Shown here one piece after another: positions 8,446 through 17,057 of a DNA stretch of 64,000 bases. The translations under genes were made by a program, and so were the position numbers. The notes below the pieces were generated by a model, which saw only the letters and a program-made list of their open reading frames with translations, did not search any database and was not told the origin of the DNA. Source of the stretch: JAOAPY01 sp038237475 (GTDB taxonomy: Bacteria; Acidobacteriota; Blastocatellia; Pyrinomonadales; Pyrinomonadaceae); assembly GCA_038237475.1 (NCBI GenBank), contig JBBRYS010000004.1:248001-312000 (forward strand), read 5' to 3'. The stretch's first letter is position 1. Each line of letters opens with the position of its first letter.

Positions 8446-9651
8446 TTACTTCTTTGCCGGAGAAGCCGAGGGACTCGCTGTGCTTTTCACAGGGCTGGCT
8501 GCCGGGGACGGGGTGGTCGCCGGTGTCGCGCTGGCAGCGGGGCTCGACGTCGCAGACTGCACAGCCTCAGGCGCCGCCGGTCTCAGACCAAGATTGCCGG
8601 GATTGTTCAGCATTCCGGCCGCCAGGTTATTCACGATCTTGGATTCAGTCAAAGCAACTTCCAGCAACGCCGCGTTGAGTATTTCCTTACGCGAATTCAC
8701 CAGCGCCTGTGTGATCTGCTGGCGGACATTCGGACTTTCAAGCGTCAAATTCTCTGCCTGCAGACGCTTCTCTTCCAGCTTAAAAATGTACCAGCGGCCG
8801 CTGTTGAAATGCTGTGGGTCAGTGTAGCTACCGACCTGCATTGGCCCGAAGAGTTTGTTAATCAGATCCTGCGGAAAGCCTGTCTGCTTCAAGTCATCTT
8901 CGCCGGCGAAGCCAATATCGCCACCTTTGGGAACACTGTTGGCGTCTTCGCTCTTGGAGCGCGCCACAGTCGCAAAGTCTGCGCCGCCCTTAAGCTGTTC
9001 GTAAATGCCTTCGATCTTCAGCTTGGCTTCAGTTTCGTTCTTGGCATCGTTGGTAATTCCCTGGCTGGAGTTATCAGCCGGGTCAACCATAATCATTGCC
9101 AGCGCAACGCCGCGCGAATTCACAAACTGCGCGCGATTGTTGTTGTAATACTCTTCTACTTCCCGATCGCTGATGCTGATCTTGCCTGCATATTTATCCT
9201 GCAGGTTGCTGATGGCCAGGTCCTTTTTGGCTTCTTCTTTCAGAACATCCATCGTGATGCTCTGCGCCTGAAGGCTTTTTGCAAAATCTTCGTCAGTCAT
9301 TCCTGTTTGTTGCTTCTGCTGATTAATGGCTGAGTTGATTTGGTCTTCGGTGGGCAATAGCTTCTCTTTTTCAGCTCGTTGAAATAGAACCTCCCTTTGA
9401 ATGAGCTTATCGAGGACTTGTAAACGGGCCTGGGCCATCTGTAACTGTGACAGCTGAGCCTGTTTGCCCCCGGCCTGGAGGCTGATCTGTCGCTCGACTT
9501 CAGCCGACATGATGGGGTGTCCATCCACTGTCGCGGCAACAACATTGTTCCGAGCGGCCTCAGGGCCTCCGTCCTTACTGCAAGCGGTCAGGCCAAAAGC
9601 GATCAGTCCAGCCAGCATGGTGGCGGCTATTAACTTAACGGTTTTCTGCAC
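8446..9651 (-). CDS. Parvulin-type peptidyl-prolyl isomerase lipoprotein (SurA/PpiC-like)
   Basis: The 401-residue protein has a lipoprotein signal with lipobox LTAC (Cys24). A SurA_N-like helical region (about 38-165, VDGHPIMSAEVERQI) follows. A rotamase domain spans about 170-300, with the motifs FATVARSKSEDANSVPKGGD and IGFAGEDDL; its last part is GRWYIFKLEEKR. The C-terminal 50 residues are an Ala/Pro/Ser tail of low complexity. The enzyme would catalyse prolyl isomerisation and chaperone exported proteins at the membrane. It starts 12 bases inside an otherwise minus-strand block, opposite to the rpmB promoter. Confidence 0.88.
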   Translation of the reverse strand: MQKTVKLIAATMLAGLIAFGLTACSKDGGPEAARNNVVAATVDGHPIMSAEVERQISLQAGGKQAQLSQLQMAQARLQVLDKLIQREVLFQRAEKEKLLPTEDQINSAINQQKQQTGMTDEDFAKSLQAQSITMDVLKEEAKKDLAISNLQDKYAGKISISDREVEEYYNNNRAQFVNSRGVALAMIMVDPADNSSQGITNDAKNETEAKLKIEGIYEQLKGGADFATVARSKSEDANSVPKGGDIGFAGEDDLKQTGFPQDLINKLFGPMQVGSYTDPQHFNSGRWYIFKLEEKRLQAENLTLESPNVRQQITQALVNSRKEILNAALLEVALTESKIVNNLAAGMLNNPGNLGLRPAAPEAVQSATSSPAASATPATTPSPAASPVKSTASPSASPAKK

Positions 9652-9705
9652 TTAGTTCTTTGCTCCTTCAAGAGTTGTCTGTTTGCGGGCCAATCGTCTC
9701 GCTGC

Positions 9706-9735
9706 TTGACGGCCACAAAAAGCGTCTGCTATAAG
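9706..9735 (+). promoter_or_regulatory. Sigma70 promoter of rpmB
   Basis: TTGACG (9706-9711) and TATAAG (9730-9735) are 18 bases apart and point at rpmB. They leave a leader of about 85 bases, which is long enough for regulatory structure, but I see no convincing fold. Confidence 0.6.
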
Positions 9736-9827
9736 CTTATGTTTGTGAATCTGACGATATTTGTATCAATCGGATCCTTTTTAGATGTCTCGCGTAATTG
9801 CATGTTCGGAGGTAATTCAAAAAAGTA

Positions 9828-10022
9828 ATGGCTAAAAGATGCGAAGTATGTGGCAAGGGCCCCCAATTCGGTAACAATGTTTCTCATGCGAACAACCGTA
9901 CACCACGACGGTTTAATCCCAACTTGCAGTCGATCCGAGTGGCCCTGCCCAAGGGCGGCGCGCACCGGATGAAGGTATGTACCAGCTGTATCAAAGCCGG
10001 CAAGGTCGCCAAAGCCGCTTAA
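9828..10022 (+). CDS. rpmB: 50S ribosomal protein bL28
   Basis: This 64-residue protein opens with MAKRCEVCGKGP and contains FGNNVSHANNRTPRRFNPN, the diagnostic bL28 core, followed by RMKVCTSCIKAGKV. The two CxxC pairs form the zinc-binding C+ version of bL28. It lacks the longer C-terminus of the E. coli protein. GGAGGT lies 14 bases before the ATG, a longer spacing than usual. It is a single-gene unit flanked by minus-strand genes. Confidence 0.97.
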   Translation: MAKRCEVCGKGPQFGNNVSHANNRTPRRFNPNLQSIRVALPKGGAHRMKVCTSCIKAGKVAKAA

Positions 10023-10051
10023 GATAGCAGACCAATTCAGCAACACCTAAC

Positions 10052-10080
10052 GAACCGGCAGGCTCAAACCTGGCCGGTTC
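10052..10080 (+). terminator. Hairpin between convergent rpmB and RidA genes
   Basis: GAACCGGCAGG and CCTGGCCGGTTC form a strong stem with one bulge around a CTCAAA loop. It lies 29 bases after the rpmB stop and just before the convergent RidA stop, so it may end both transcripts. There is no long U-tract. Confidence 0.5.
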
Positions 10081-10082
10081 AG

Positions 10083-10469
10083 CTATTGTCCGGCGATCGC
10101 TACCGCTTCAATTTCAACTCGAGCGTCTTTGGGTAAGCGGGCGGCCTGCACGGTCGCTCGGGCCGGCGGAGCGTCGTTGAAAAACCTGCCGTAAACCTCG
10201 TTCATGGGAACGAAATCGTTCATATCCAACAAGAACACCGTCGTCTTAACAACCTCGCTCAGACTGCTGCCGGCAGCTTCCAGGACAGCCGACAAATTCT
10301 TGAGCACCTGCTCAGTCTGTTCCGCAATGCCGCCGTCCACGAACTGGCCAGTAGCCGGATCAATGGGAATCTGACCCGAAGCAAAAACGAGCCCCCCAGC
10401 CTTGATAGCCTGGGAATATGGACCAATGGCCTGCGGCGCCCGATCAGTCTGAACTGTCTCTTTACTCAT
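10083..10469 (-). CDS. ridA: RidA family enamine/imine deaminase
   Basis: The 128-residue protein carries the RidA/YjgF signature: QAIGPYSQAIKAGGLVFASGQ near the start, and PPARATVQAARLPKDARVEIEAVA at the end, including the Arg that binds the carboxylate of the substrate. RidA proteins hydrolyse reactive 2-aminoacrylate and related imines made by PLP enzymes in the cytoplasm. The ATG at 10469 follows GAGGA; a longer start 24 bases upstream has no ribosome site. Confidence 0.93.
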   Translation of the reverse strand: MSKETVQTDRAPQAIGPYSQAIKAGGLVFASGQIPIDPATGQFVDGGIAEQTEQVLKNLSAVLEAAGSSLSEVVKTTVFLLDMNDFVPMNEVYGRFFNDAPPARATVQAARLPKDARVEIEAVAIAGQ

Positions 10470-10555
10470 ACGGTCCTCGATTTGAGTGCCCAAACAAAGC
10501 GCGCATTCTAACAGAAAGACCAGAACGGGGAAAGTTGGGGAGAGCTTGAACGGTG

Positions 10556-10592
10556 CAGCAGGCGTTTAGAGTACCGGCTTCAGCCGGGCTTT
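10556..10592 (+). repeat. Dispersed palindromic repeat, copy 1
   Basis: The segment GCAGGCGTTTAGAGTACCGG and the hairpin CCGGCTTCAGCCGG followed by GCTTTTT lie between RidA and the Rel gene. A second copy is at 32627-32663, with paired changes in the stem. It has the character of a REP-like element; the T-run could also let it stop transcription. Confidence 0.6.
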
Positions 10593-10669
10593 TTCCCGTT
10601 TGCGAAGCTCGCGCGCAAAAAGCCCGCCTAAAGGCGATGCGCTGAGCACCTGAACCTATGGCACTTTCG

Positions 10670-12853
10670 CTAAACGGCGCCCTGGAGACGCTCGACATCC
10701 AACACTCCGGGCACTCCCTTAATCGAGTTGATCACCTTGTCAAGGTGCTTGACGTCGAACACTTCCACGGTCACTTCGATCTGGCCGCGCTCGTCGGGAG
10801 CAACACTGGCGCGCGCATCGCGTATGCCGGTCTTCATGTCTGAGATGGCGCCCGTGATGCCCGCGATCATGCCGGTGCGGTTTTCAGTAACGGCCCGCAA
10901 CTTCACCGCGTAAGCCGTCTGGTCGCCGCGACCGGCCCATTCAACGTCGACAATGCGCTCGCGATTAACCATCAGTTGCTGCACGTTCTTGCAGCGGGTT
11001 GTGTGGACAGCGACGCCCTTGCCGCGCGTGATGTAACCGACGATTTCCTCTCCATGCAGGGGATTACAGCAGCGGGCGCGCGCTACCATCAAATCGTCAA
11101 CGCCACGCACTACAATCGAATCGTCACCAAAGTGAATGAGCCGTTTGACCGCCCGCACACCGCTGCGCAGACGAGACTCTTTCTGGTTATCAAGTTGTTC
11201 GAATTGTTCAGGTCCCAGGTACTTGGCAATGACGTTGCGAGGGACGAGCTTGCCGTAACCGATCGCAGCCAATAGATCATCGACGCGTCCATAGCCGTAT
11301 TCGCTGGCAATGCGCTTCATGGTGGCGTCGTTGTTTCCCAGTAACTTCCGGGGAGACAGTTGAAATCTTGTTGCTTCCTTTTCAAACAGCTTCCGTCCAA
11401 TCTCCATCGACTCAACCCGCTGCTGTTCGGCCACCCAGTGCCGCACGCGATTCCTGGCGCGCGAAGTGACGATAAAATTCAACCAGTCGCGCGAAGGATG
11501 AGTATTCGGATTCGTGAGAACTTCGACCACATCGCCGTTTTGAATCTCAGTCCGCAAGGGAACCATGCGGCCGTTGATCCTCGCACCGCTGCAGGTGTTG
11601 CCAACTTCCGAGTGAATCATGTAGCCAAAATCAATCGGCGTGGCTCCGCGGGGAAGTTGAATCACCTTCCCCATCGGCGTGAAGGCATAAACATCGCGCG
11701 GATAGAGATCCAGTTTGAGAGTGTCCAGAAAGTCCCGCGAGTCTTTCACATCCTGGGTCCACTCCACCAGCGATCGCAGCGCCTGCAGCGTATTGTCGTC
11801 GTCGTGAGCGCCACGCTTGCCCTCCTTATACTTCCAATGAGCAGCCACACCCTCTTCCGCTATGCGATGCATCTCCTCGGTGCGAATCTGAATTTCAAAA
11901 GGCTGGCCTTTGCTGCCTATCACCGAGGTATGCAGAGACTGGTAGAGGTTATCGCGCGGGGTGGCAATCCAATCCTTAATCCGGCCCGGTACAGGCTTCC
12001 AGTTGTGGTGGATGACGCCCAGTGCGCCATAACAGTGGCGAATCTCGTTCGGGGTGATCACGCGAGCCGCGACCAGATCATAAACCTGGTCGAGATCAAT
12101 CTTCTGCCGGCGCAATTTTTTCCAGATCGAATAGAGTCGCTTGACTCTGCCCTCGACCCGAACCGGAACACCGGCTTCGTTCATCTTTTCTTCAATCTGC
12201 GCCCGCACCGCAGTGAGAAACTTTTCATTTTGCGGGCGCCGCTTCTCAAGTTGCGCCGCGAGTTCACGATACTCATCCGGATGCAGGTGCTGGAAGGCAA
12301 GCTCTTCGAGTTCGCTGCGCAGCTTGCCCATCCCGAGGCGATGCGCAATTGGAGCGAAGATGTCCATCGTCTCCTGAGCTATGCGCTTGCGCTTCTCAAG
12401 CGGCAGATAGTGGAGGGTACGCATGTTGTGTAAGCGGTCGGCCAGCTTAACCAGCACCACGCGCACATCGTCGACCATAGCGAGCACCATCTTGCGCACG
12501 TTTTCCGCCTGCTGCTCTTCACGCGAGACGTTACTGATCTGCGCAATCTTGGTTAGGCCGTCCACCAGATGCGTAATCTCTTCACCAAAGTATTCACGGA
12601 TGGTTGCCAGGTCAACCAGGGTGTCTTCGACTACGTCGTGCAAGAGACCAGTAGCGACGGATATCTCATCGAGACGCATGTCGGCAAGAATATTGGCAAC
12701 TTCGAGCGGATGGACCAGGTAAGATTCTCCGGAAGCGCGGGTTTGCCCCTTATGTTCACGAGCGGAGAAAAGGTAGGCACGGCGGAGTAGATCCGAGTCT
12801 GATTGCGGATGGTTCTTCTGGACCTTGGCAACGATGTCTTCGATGCGAATCAT
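10670..12853 (-). CDS. rel: Bifunctional (p)ppGpp synthetase/hydrolase
   Basis: The 727-residue protein has the full RelA/SpoT layout. The HD hydrolase domain occupies about 25-180, with HKGQTRASGESYLVHP and the catalytic GLLHDVVEDT intact. The synthetase domain lies at about 235-350 (RVKRLYSIWKKLRRQ, YDLVAARVI, YQSLHTSV). A TGS domain follows at about 390-450 (DVYAFTPMGKVIQLPRGATPIDF), then a zinc-finger-like region (ARARCCNPLHGEEIVGYITRG), and a C-terminal ACT domain (about 650-725). The intact HDxxED motif indicates hydrolase activity in addition to synthesis. Bacteria of this type usually carry one such enzyme for the stringent response. Confidence 0.95.
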   Translation of the reverse strand: MIRIEDIVAKVQKNHPQSDSDLLRRAYLFSAREHKGQTRASGESYLVHPLEVANILADMRLDEISVATGLLHDVVEDTLVDLATIREYFGEEITHLVDGLTKIAQISNVSREEQQAENVRKMVLAMVDDVRVVLVKLADRLHNMRTLHYLPLEKRKRIAQETMDIFAPIAHRLGMGKLRSELEELAFQHLHPDEYRELAAQLEKRRPQNEKFLTAVRAQIEEKMNEAGVPVRVEGRVKRLYSIWKKLRRQKIDLDQVYDLVAARVITPNEIRHCYGALGVIHHNWKPVPGRIKDWIATPRDNLYQSLHTSVIGSKGQPFEIQIRTEEMHRIAEEGVAAHWKYKEGKRGAHDDDNTLQALRSLVEWTQDVKDSRDFLDTLKLDLYPRDVYAFTPMGKVIQLPRGATPIDFGYMIHSEVGNTCSGARINGRMVPLRTEIQNGDVVEVLTNPNTHPSRDWLNFIVTSRARNRVRHWVAEQQRVESMEIGRKLFEKEATRFQLSPRKLLGNNDATMKRIASEYGYGRVDDLLAAIGYGKLVPRNVIAKYLGPEQFEQLDNQKESRLRSGVRAVKRLIHFGDDSIVVRGVDDLMVARARCCNPLHGEEIVGYITRGKGVAVHTTRCKNVQQLMVNRERIVDVEWAGRGDQTAYAVKLRAVTENRTGMIAGITGAISDMKTGIRDARASVAPDERGQIEVTVEVFDVKHLDKVINSIKGVPGVLDVERLQGAV

Positions 12854-12917
12854 TTTGCGTACCCGTCGCAGTTGCTATAAGCCACCTGCCCAATCGGGAA
12901 ACCGAGTATAACAAATA

Positions 12918-12949
12918 GGTGGTGCCCGGCTCGAAAACCGGGCACCACC
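12918..12949 (-). terminator. Strong bidirectional terminator hairpin
   Basis: GGTGGTGCCCGG and CCGGGCACCACC pair perfectly over 12 bases around CTCGAAAA. On the plus strand CATTTTTT follows; on the minus strand TATTTGTTAT follows. It lies 36 bases after the stop of the TPR lipoprotein, between it and the Rel gene, and most likely ends the tonB-exbBD-TPR transcript. Confidence 0.8.
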
Positions 12950-12984
12950 CATTTTTTACTACCCAGGAATGCGGCGATAAGAGC

Positions 12985-13854
12985 TTAGCCGGCGGGCGGC
13001 GAGGCAGCCCTCTTGGCCTCCTCCTGTTTCCGCTTCTCTTCCGCCTTGGCCTGATTAATTTTGCTTAGCTCGTCGGTCCGAGTTTGCGCCAGCTCCCTCT
13101 GCTTGTCCAACTGCGTCTTATCGTCCATCTTGCCGTCCATCTCGGCCAGCTTGGAAGCTTCGAGCAAAAGGTTGGTCTTGTATGACCAGGCAGCTTCGCT
13201 GTTGGCATCGAGATTGATGGCCTTTTCGATCTCTTCCAGACCACGCGCCACACACATCTTAGCCGCCTGAAAATCCTTTTCTTCCTTCGGCTTTTTGAAT
13301 GAGATGGTGGCCTTGTTGTTGGTCGGATCGATTGTCGTCAACTTATTGGAAGGCAGGTCGGTAATTTCGTTGGAGCAATGCCAATCCTTGCTTGCCAGAA
13401 CAACATAAGCCTCAGAGCGCTTCTCGCCATCGACGCTGTTGTCGCCGGCGCGTTTCATAATCCAGTCCCGCTGTTGCTGCTCCTCTTTGAGTGCTTGCAG
13501 CAAAGAAGCCACCGCTTTATAGGCCTCTTCATTTTTAGGATCGCGCTCGAGCAGTTTCTTGTACTCCTCGATCGCCTGGCGAGCCTTGGCTAAATTCTCG
13601 GGCGTGTTAATACCCGGCTTATATTCGCGGTGCACGATGCGAGCGATGAATAGAGGCGCGGTTTTATTACTGGGATCAAGTTCAAGCGCCTTCCGCGAAT
13701 GTTGCTCGGCCTCTTCGAAGTGCGCTTCTCGATAAGCTCGCGCAGCTTCGTTTAGTTGGTTTTTCGAGCGAATTCGGTTGATGACACTACAACCGGAACT
13801 AGTTACGACTAGCAGCGCCAGGACAATCGCGATCCTGGGACGAGAGAGTTTCAT
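12985..13854 (-). CDS. TPR lipoprotein
   Basis: The 289-residue protein has a lipoprotein signal (Cys22 in SSGC). Tetratricopeptide-like helical repeats follow: NEAARAYREAHFEEAEQHSR near 35-55, ARQAIEEYKKLLERDPKNEEAYKA near 95-118, and GLEEIEKAINLDANSEAAWSY near 205-225. The tail is rich in Lys, Glu and Ala. It is the last gene of the tonB-exbB-exbD-exbD run, 76 bases after the second exbD and before a strong terminator. TPR proteins of this kind often scaffold envelope complexes; a partner role with the Ton/Tol motor is inferred from position only. Confidence 0.8.
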   Translation of the reverse strand: MKLSRPRIAIVLALLVVTSSGCSVINRIRSKNQLNEAARAYREAHFEEAEQHSRKALELDPSNKTAPLFIARIVHREYKPGINTPENLAKARQAIEEYKKLLERDPKNEEAYKAVASLLQALKEEQQQRDWIMKRAGDNSVDGEKRSEAYVVLASKDWHCSNEITDLPSNKLTTIDPTNNKATISFKKPKEEKDFQAAKMCVARGLEEIEKAINLDANSEAAWSYKTNLLLEASKLAEMDGKMDDKTQLDKQRELAQTRTDELSKINQAKAEEKRKQEEAKRAASPPAG

Positions 13855-13930
13855 TTTATGTAGGGCTCCCCATAGAATTGGAACGGTATAATGCGCTGTC
13901 GAACCAGCTTAGCGCTTCAAACCAACGGCC

Positions 13931-14431
13931 TCACTGAGGCAAGTCGTCTACCTGCAAACCGACTGGATTAGCCCCGGCGGCCTTGATGGCGTCAATCACT
14001 TTCACTACCTCGCCATAGGCGAGCGACCTGGGCGCCTTCACGAAAACTGTTTTTTCAATGCGGTCTGCTTCCGGGAGATCCACGCGTGTTTCCATCCCGG
14101 GTTTAAAGGCGCGTTCCTGTTTACGCTTTTCAAAAGTCTGCTGCAATTTTTGGCTTAAGGGCGCGGTTTCATTCACCGAACCGATACTGTCCTGATTAAG
14201 TTTCAGTTGCAGATCGCCCGAGATCGATACCACCAGCGTGAGCGGATTTGGTTTCAAACGGCTCAGATCCTCGTTCGGATCTTTCATCGTCGGAATATCC
14301 GCCTTAAAACGGCTGGGCTTCAAGGGGGTCACCACCATGAAGATAATCAACAACACCAACAGCACGTCAATCAGCGGCGTCACATTAATATAGGGTACAG
14401 CGCGCCCACCGCCACCGGAACTCATTCCCAT
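13931..14431 (-). CDS. exbD: ExbD/TolR family biopolymer transport protein (second copy)
   Basis: The 166-residue protein has one N-terminal membrane helix (about 20-40) carrying the conserved Asp22 in TPLIDVLLVLL, and a periplasmic domain ending GEVVKVIDAIKAAGANPVGL. ExbD dimers sit inside the ExbB pentamer and use the proton gradient to drive TonB. It differs clearly in its periplasmic part from the copy just upstream, so the two are probably partners and not a recent duplication. GAGGAG precedes the ATG. Confidence 0.93.
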   Translation of the reverse strand: MGMSSGGGGRAVPYINVTPLIDVLLVLLIIFMVVTPLKPSRFKADIPTMKDPNEDLSRLKPNPLTLVVSISGDLQLKLNQDSIGSVNETAPLSQKLQQTFEKRKQERAFKPGMETRVDLPEADRIEKTVFVKAPRSLAYGEVVKVIDAIKAAGANPVGLQVDDLPQ

Positions 14432-14495
14432 AATCTCACTCCTCTATTAACCAGCAACCAGCAAAAGAGATCGAAGCTGTCGCTCAACGACCGCT

Positions 14496-14957
14496 TTAGA
14501 GCTTAGCGGGGGCAGGGGTGGAACCCGCGCCCTTCTTCTTGTCCGCTACCAGCCCTATCTTGTCCACACCCAGCTTGCGTACTTCGTTGATGATGCCTAC
14601 GACTTCGCCGTAACTCACCTTGATGCCGCTTTTGATGTAGACGATATGATCCTGCTCGCTCTTCATGTTTTTCAACATGCGGTCGACTTTTTCATTAAGA
14701 TCGGCCTTGCTGATGTGCTGTTTGCCAAGATAGTAGTCACCATCGGTGGGGATGGAGATCACCACCGAAGACTCCTTGATGATATTCGGATCGACATCCG
14801 CGGCTTTCATATCGCGGGGTATGGCCACTGTGATGCCCTGCTGCAGAAACGGCGTGACCACCATGAAGATGATCAGGAGCACCAACATGATGTCTACCAT
14901 TGGTGTTACATTAATTTCCGATGAGAGGCCGGTACCGCCACCCGATGACATACCCAT
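14496..14957 (-). CDS. exbD: ExbD/TolR family biopolymer transport protein (first copy)
   Basis: It has 153 residues from the ATG at 14957, which follows AGGGGG by 8 bases; a TTG two codons earlier is less likely. It contains GLSSEINVTPMVDIMLVLLIIF, the membrane helix with Asp22, then a periplasmic domain ending YGEVVGIINEVRKLGVDKIGLV. It lies between the ExbB-like gene and the second ExbD. Two ExbD proteins in one operon suggest a heteromeric motor. Confidence 0.93.
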   Translation of the reverse strand: MGMSSGGGTGLSSEINVTPMVDIMLVLLIIFMVVTPFLQQGITVAIPRDMKAADVDPNIIKESSVVISIPTDGDYYLGKQHISKADLNEKVDRMLKNMKSEQDHIVYIKSGIKVSYGEVVGIINEVRKLGVDKIGLVADKKKGAGSTPAPAKL

Positions 14958-15046
14958 AACCAAATCCCCCTAAGGTCTAAAAGCCGGCAGAAATAAGTTC
15001 GGGGCAGCTAACGAGCCCTGCCCCTAACCTTGAGAAACCTGCGTCA

Positions 15047-15832
15047 CTAGGGCTTCAACTGCTTGGTGCGGTTCTTGATAAAGTAATCGACCAGTTCTGA
15101 GGCCGAGTTATCCATTTCCACCACAAAGCCATCAACCTTACCGGTAAAGTAGTTGAACAGCCACACGGCCGGCACTGCCACCAACAACCCGAGGGCGGTG
15201 GTGAACAAGGCTTCGGAAATACCGCCGGCCACAGCCGCGATACCCGCAGTCTCTGCGTTCTTCATGCCCTGGAAGGCGTTGATGATACCGAACACTGTTC
15301 CGAACAAACCAACGAACGGCGCCGTCGAGCCAATCGTGGCCAGACCGGACAAACCGCGCCGGAACTCAGCCGTCTTAATGGCAATCGCTCGCTGTAATGC
15401 GCGTTTCGAGGCCTCGATCTCATCACCTGAAATCTCTGAGGATTGTCCATGAGCGCGGAATTCCTGCAGACCGCTGCTGACAACCATTGCGAGATGAGAT
15501 TTTCGGTGCTTGTCGCTGATGTTGATGGCCTCTTCGATACGATCATTCTTCAAAGCCTGCGCAACCCGTGGGGCAAATTCCCGCGACTGCTTTTTCGCCG
15601 CTGAATAGGTCAGGTAGCGTTCAACCATGATGGCGATTGAATAGACCGACATCAGCAAGAGAATGATCACGACGCCAATGGCGACCGGACCCATGTTCCT
15701 GATCATCTCAGTCATGGTGAACCCGGGAGCGGCGGCCGAGGGGCTGGCAGCAGGATTGGCGCCAGCCTCCTGCAACAAGAAAATCACGACACCCAAAGCT
15801 TTTGTTCCAAGAAGGCTAATTAAAATAGTCAC
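15047..15832 (-). CDS. exbB: MotA/TolQ/ExbB proton channel protein
   Basis: Three membrane helices are visible: residues about 1-22, 45-70 (MGPVAIGVVIILLLMSVYSIAIMVERYL) and two late segments (FVGLFGTVFGIINAFQGM and ALFTTALGLLVAVPAVWLFNYF), as in the TolQ/ExbB family. Conserved TIGSTAPFVGLFGTVFGI is present. The GTG at 15832 is chosen because GGAGG lies 8 bases upstream. An ATG at 15883 is possible and adds 17 residues without a ribosome site. It forms the motor with the two ExbD proteins, feeding TonB just upstream in the operon. Confidence 0.92.
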   Translation of the reverse strand: MTILISLLGTKALGVVIFLLQEAGANPAASPSAAAPGFTMTEMIRNMGPVAIGVVIILLLMSVYSIAIMVERYLTYSAAKKQSREFAPRVAQALKNDRIEEAINISDKHRKSHLAMVVSSGLQEFRAHGQSSEISGDEIEASKRALQRAIAIKTAEFRRGLSGLATIGSTAPFVGLFGTVFGIINAFQGMKNAETAGIAAVAGGISEALFTTALGLLVAVPAVWLFNYFTGKVDGFVVEMDNSASELVDYFIKNRTKQLKP

Positions 15833-15930
15833 GATAAACCCTCCAAAGGTTTTTCTGAGCATTACATTCAACGAGCAGGACATGTAGGACCAGACTGCCG
15901 ATGGCAGAATGATCCTGCAGCAACCTACGG

Positions 15931-16725
15931 TTATTGAGCCACGAAGTTGTACTGAATCACGCCGTTTACTTTGACCGGCTGTCCGGACAGTTTCGTTGGC
16001 GAAAATTTGGACGCGCGCGCTGCGGCAACCGCCACCGCTTGCAATAGCGGATGGCCGGAAATCGCATGAGCAGACAAGACGTTGCCGTTTTCATCGATTA
16101 GAACCTGGACGACAACCGTCCCGGAGGCATGCGCCTGGCGAGCAATTTGCGGGTAGCTGGGCTGTACCAGACGAACCGCCTTGCCGTTCAATACGCCGCC
16201 CGAAATAGGGGCTCGCGGGGGTGTAGGTGAGGGGGCTGGTGGCGGGGGCGCGTCACCAAGGTCAACCTTGGTTGGAGCTACGACAGTCGTACCGCTGCCG
16301 GTACCCGAACCACTGGCCAGAGGGGCGGCAGCATTCGAGTTCGAACCACCAACAATCGTAGTTACTCCGGAACGCACCGGAGGCACATCGGAGGCTTTGG
16401 TTGAAATTTCTTTCGGAACCAATTCGGTCCGCGATACATCCGCCACCAACTCGCGGCGCACGTCAACGTTCTGCTCAACCTTTGTCGGCTTCGCTGTGTC
16501 CTGCTTTTGTTCAGGCTGGTTTTGTTGCGGGGGCACTGGTACCGGAGCCACCAAAGTGGTCAACTCAAGATCACCCGTGTCCAACTGAGCATCAACCAGC
16601 AGGATGCCGGCTATGGCTAGCGTGACAAAAATCACGAAGTACACTGCGATTGTGCCCAGCAGGAACGAACTTTTTCTAGCCAGATCCTGCTTGTGGGAAC
16701 CTGACTCAACTAGGTTTTCGAACAT
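15931..16725 (-). CDS. tonB: TonB-family energy transducer
   Basis: The 264-residue protein has a membrane anchor (about 22-46), a Pro-rich periplasmic spacer (PPQQNQPEQKQ, then PPPPAPSPTPPRAP) and a C-terminal TonB domain (about 185-264) with YPQIARQAHASGTVVVQVLI and GHPLLQAVAVAAARASKFSP. TonB transfers proton-motive energy from ExbB/ExbD to outer-membrane receptors. It is the first gene of the tonB-exbB-exbD-exbD-TPR operon. The C-terminal domain closely resembles that of the zinc-ribbon protein at 26911. Confidence 0.93.
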   Translation of the reverse strand: MFENLVESGSHKQDLARKSSFLLGTIAVYFVIFVTLAIAGILLVDAQLDTGDLELTTLVAPVPVPPQQNQPEQKQDTAKPTKVEQNVDVRRELVADVSRTELVPKEISTKASDVPPVRSGVTTIVGGSNSNAAAPLASGSGTGSGTTVVAPTKVDLGDAPPPPAPSPTPPRAPISGGVLNGKAVRLVQPSYPQIARQAHASGTVVVQVLIDENGNVLSAHAISGHPLLQAVAVAAARASKFSPTKLSGQPVKVNGVIQYNFVAQ

Positions 16726-16976
16726 TTTTCTTTTCCTCCCTACTCCGGTGCCAAATGGATCAGGGGTGCGAAATCATTTTTAAAAATTGCGACAAAAGAA
16801 ATTGAAGGGGAAACAGCAGCCTCTGCGATTCCAAGAACCAAGAACCCTGAAAGCTCGATTACAGCCGCCGTGAAATAAACTCGCCGGCCACATCAACATA
16901 GACCGCCGCCTCCCGCTTGATTCAATTCCCAATGCGGTAATCGACTCTGCTATTTAATTGGCCAGCAACACGCGCA

Positions 16977-17005
16977 GTCTAAGGCGCAATCAGATGCAAA
17001 GTCAA
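16977..17005 (-). promoter_or_regulatory. Sigma70 promoter of the tonB-exb operon
   Basis: On the minus strand TTGACT (17005-17000) and TTAGAC (16982-16977) are separated by exactly 17 bases and point at tonB, leaving a leader of about 245 bases. The 332-base gap 16726-17057 holds no other gene that I can support. The long leader may contain regulatory structure, which I could not define. Confidence 0.6.
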
Positions 17006-17057
17006 GCGGAAATTAAGGTCCTCAACTAGTCACAAGACGGTGCGAAAGCCGTTGCGC

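Noticed and set aside
8419..9333. Long plus-strand open frame of 304 codons opposite the parvulin gene
   Set aside because: It is the antisense shadow of a clearly homologous gene.
11360..12433. Long plus-strand open frame of 357 codons opposite the Rel gene
   Set aside because: It is a shadow of the conserved Rel coding sequence and lacks its own ribosome site.
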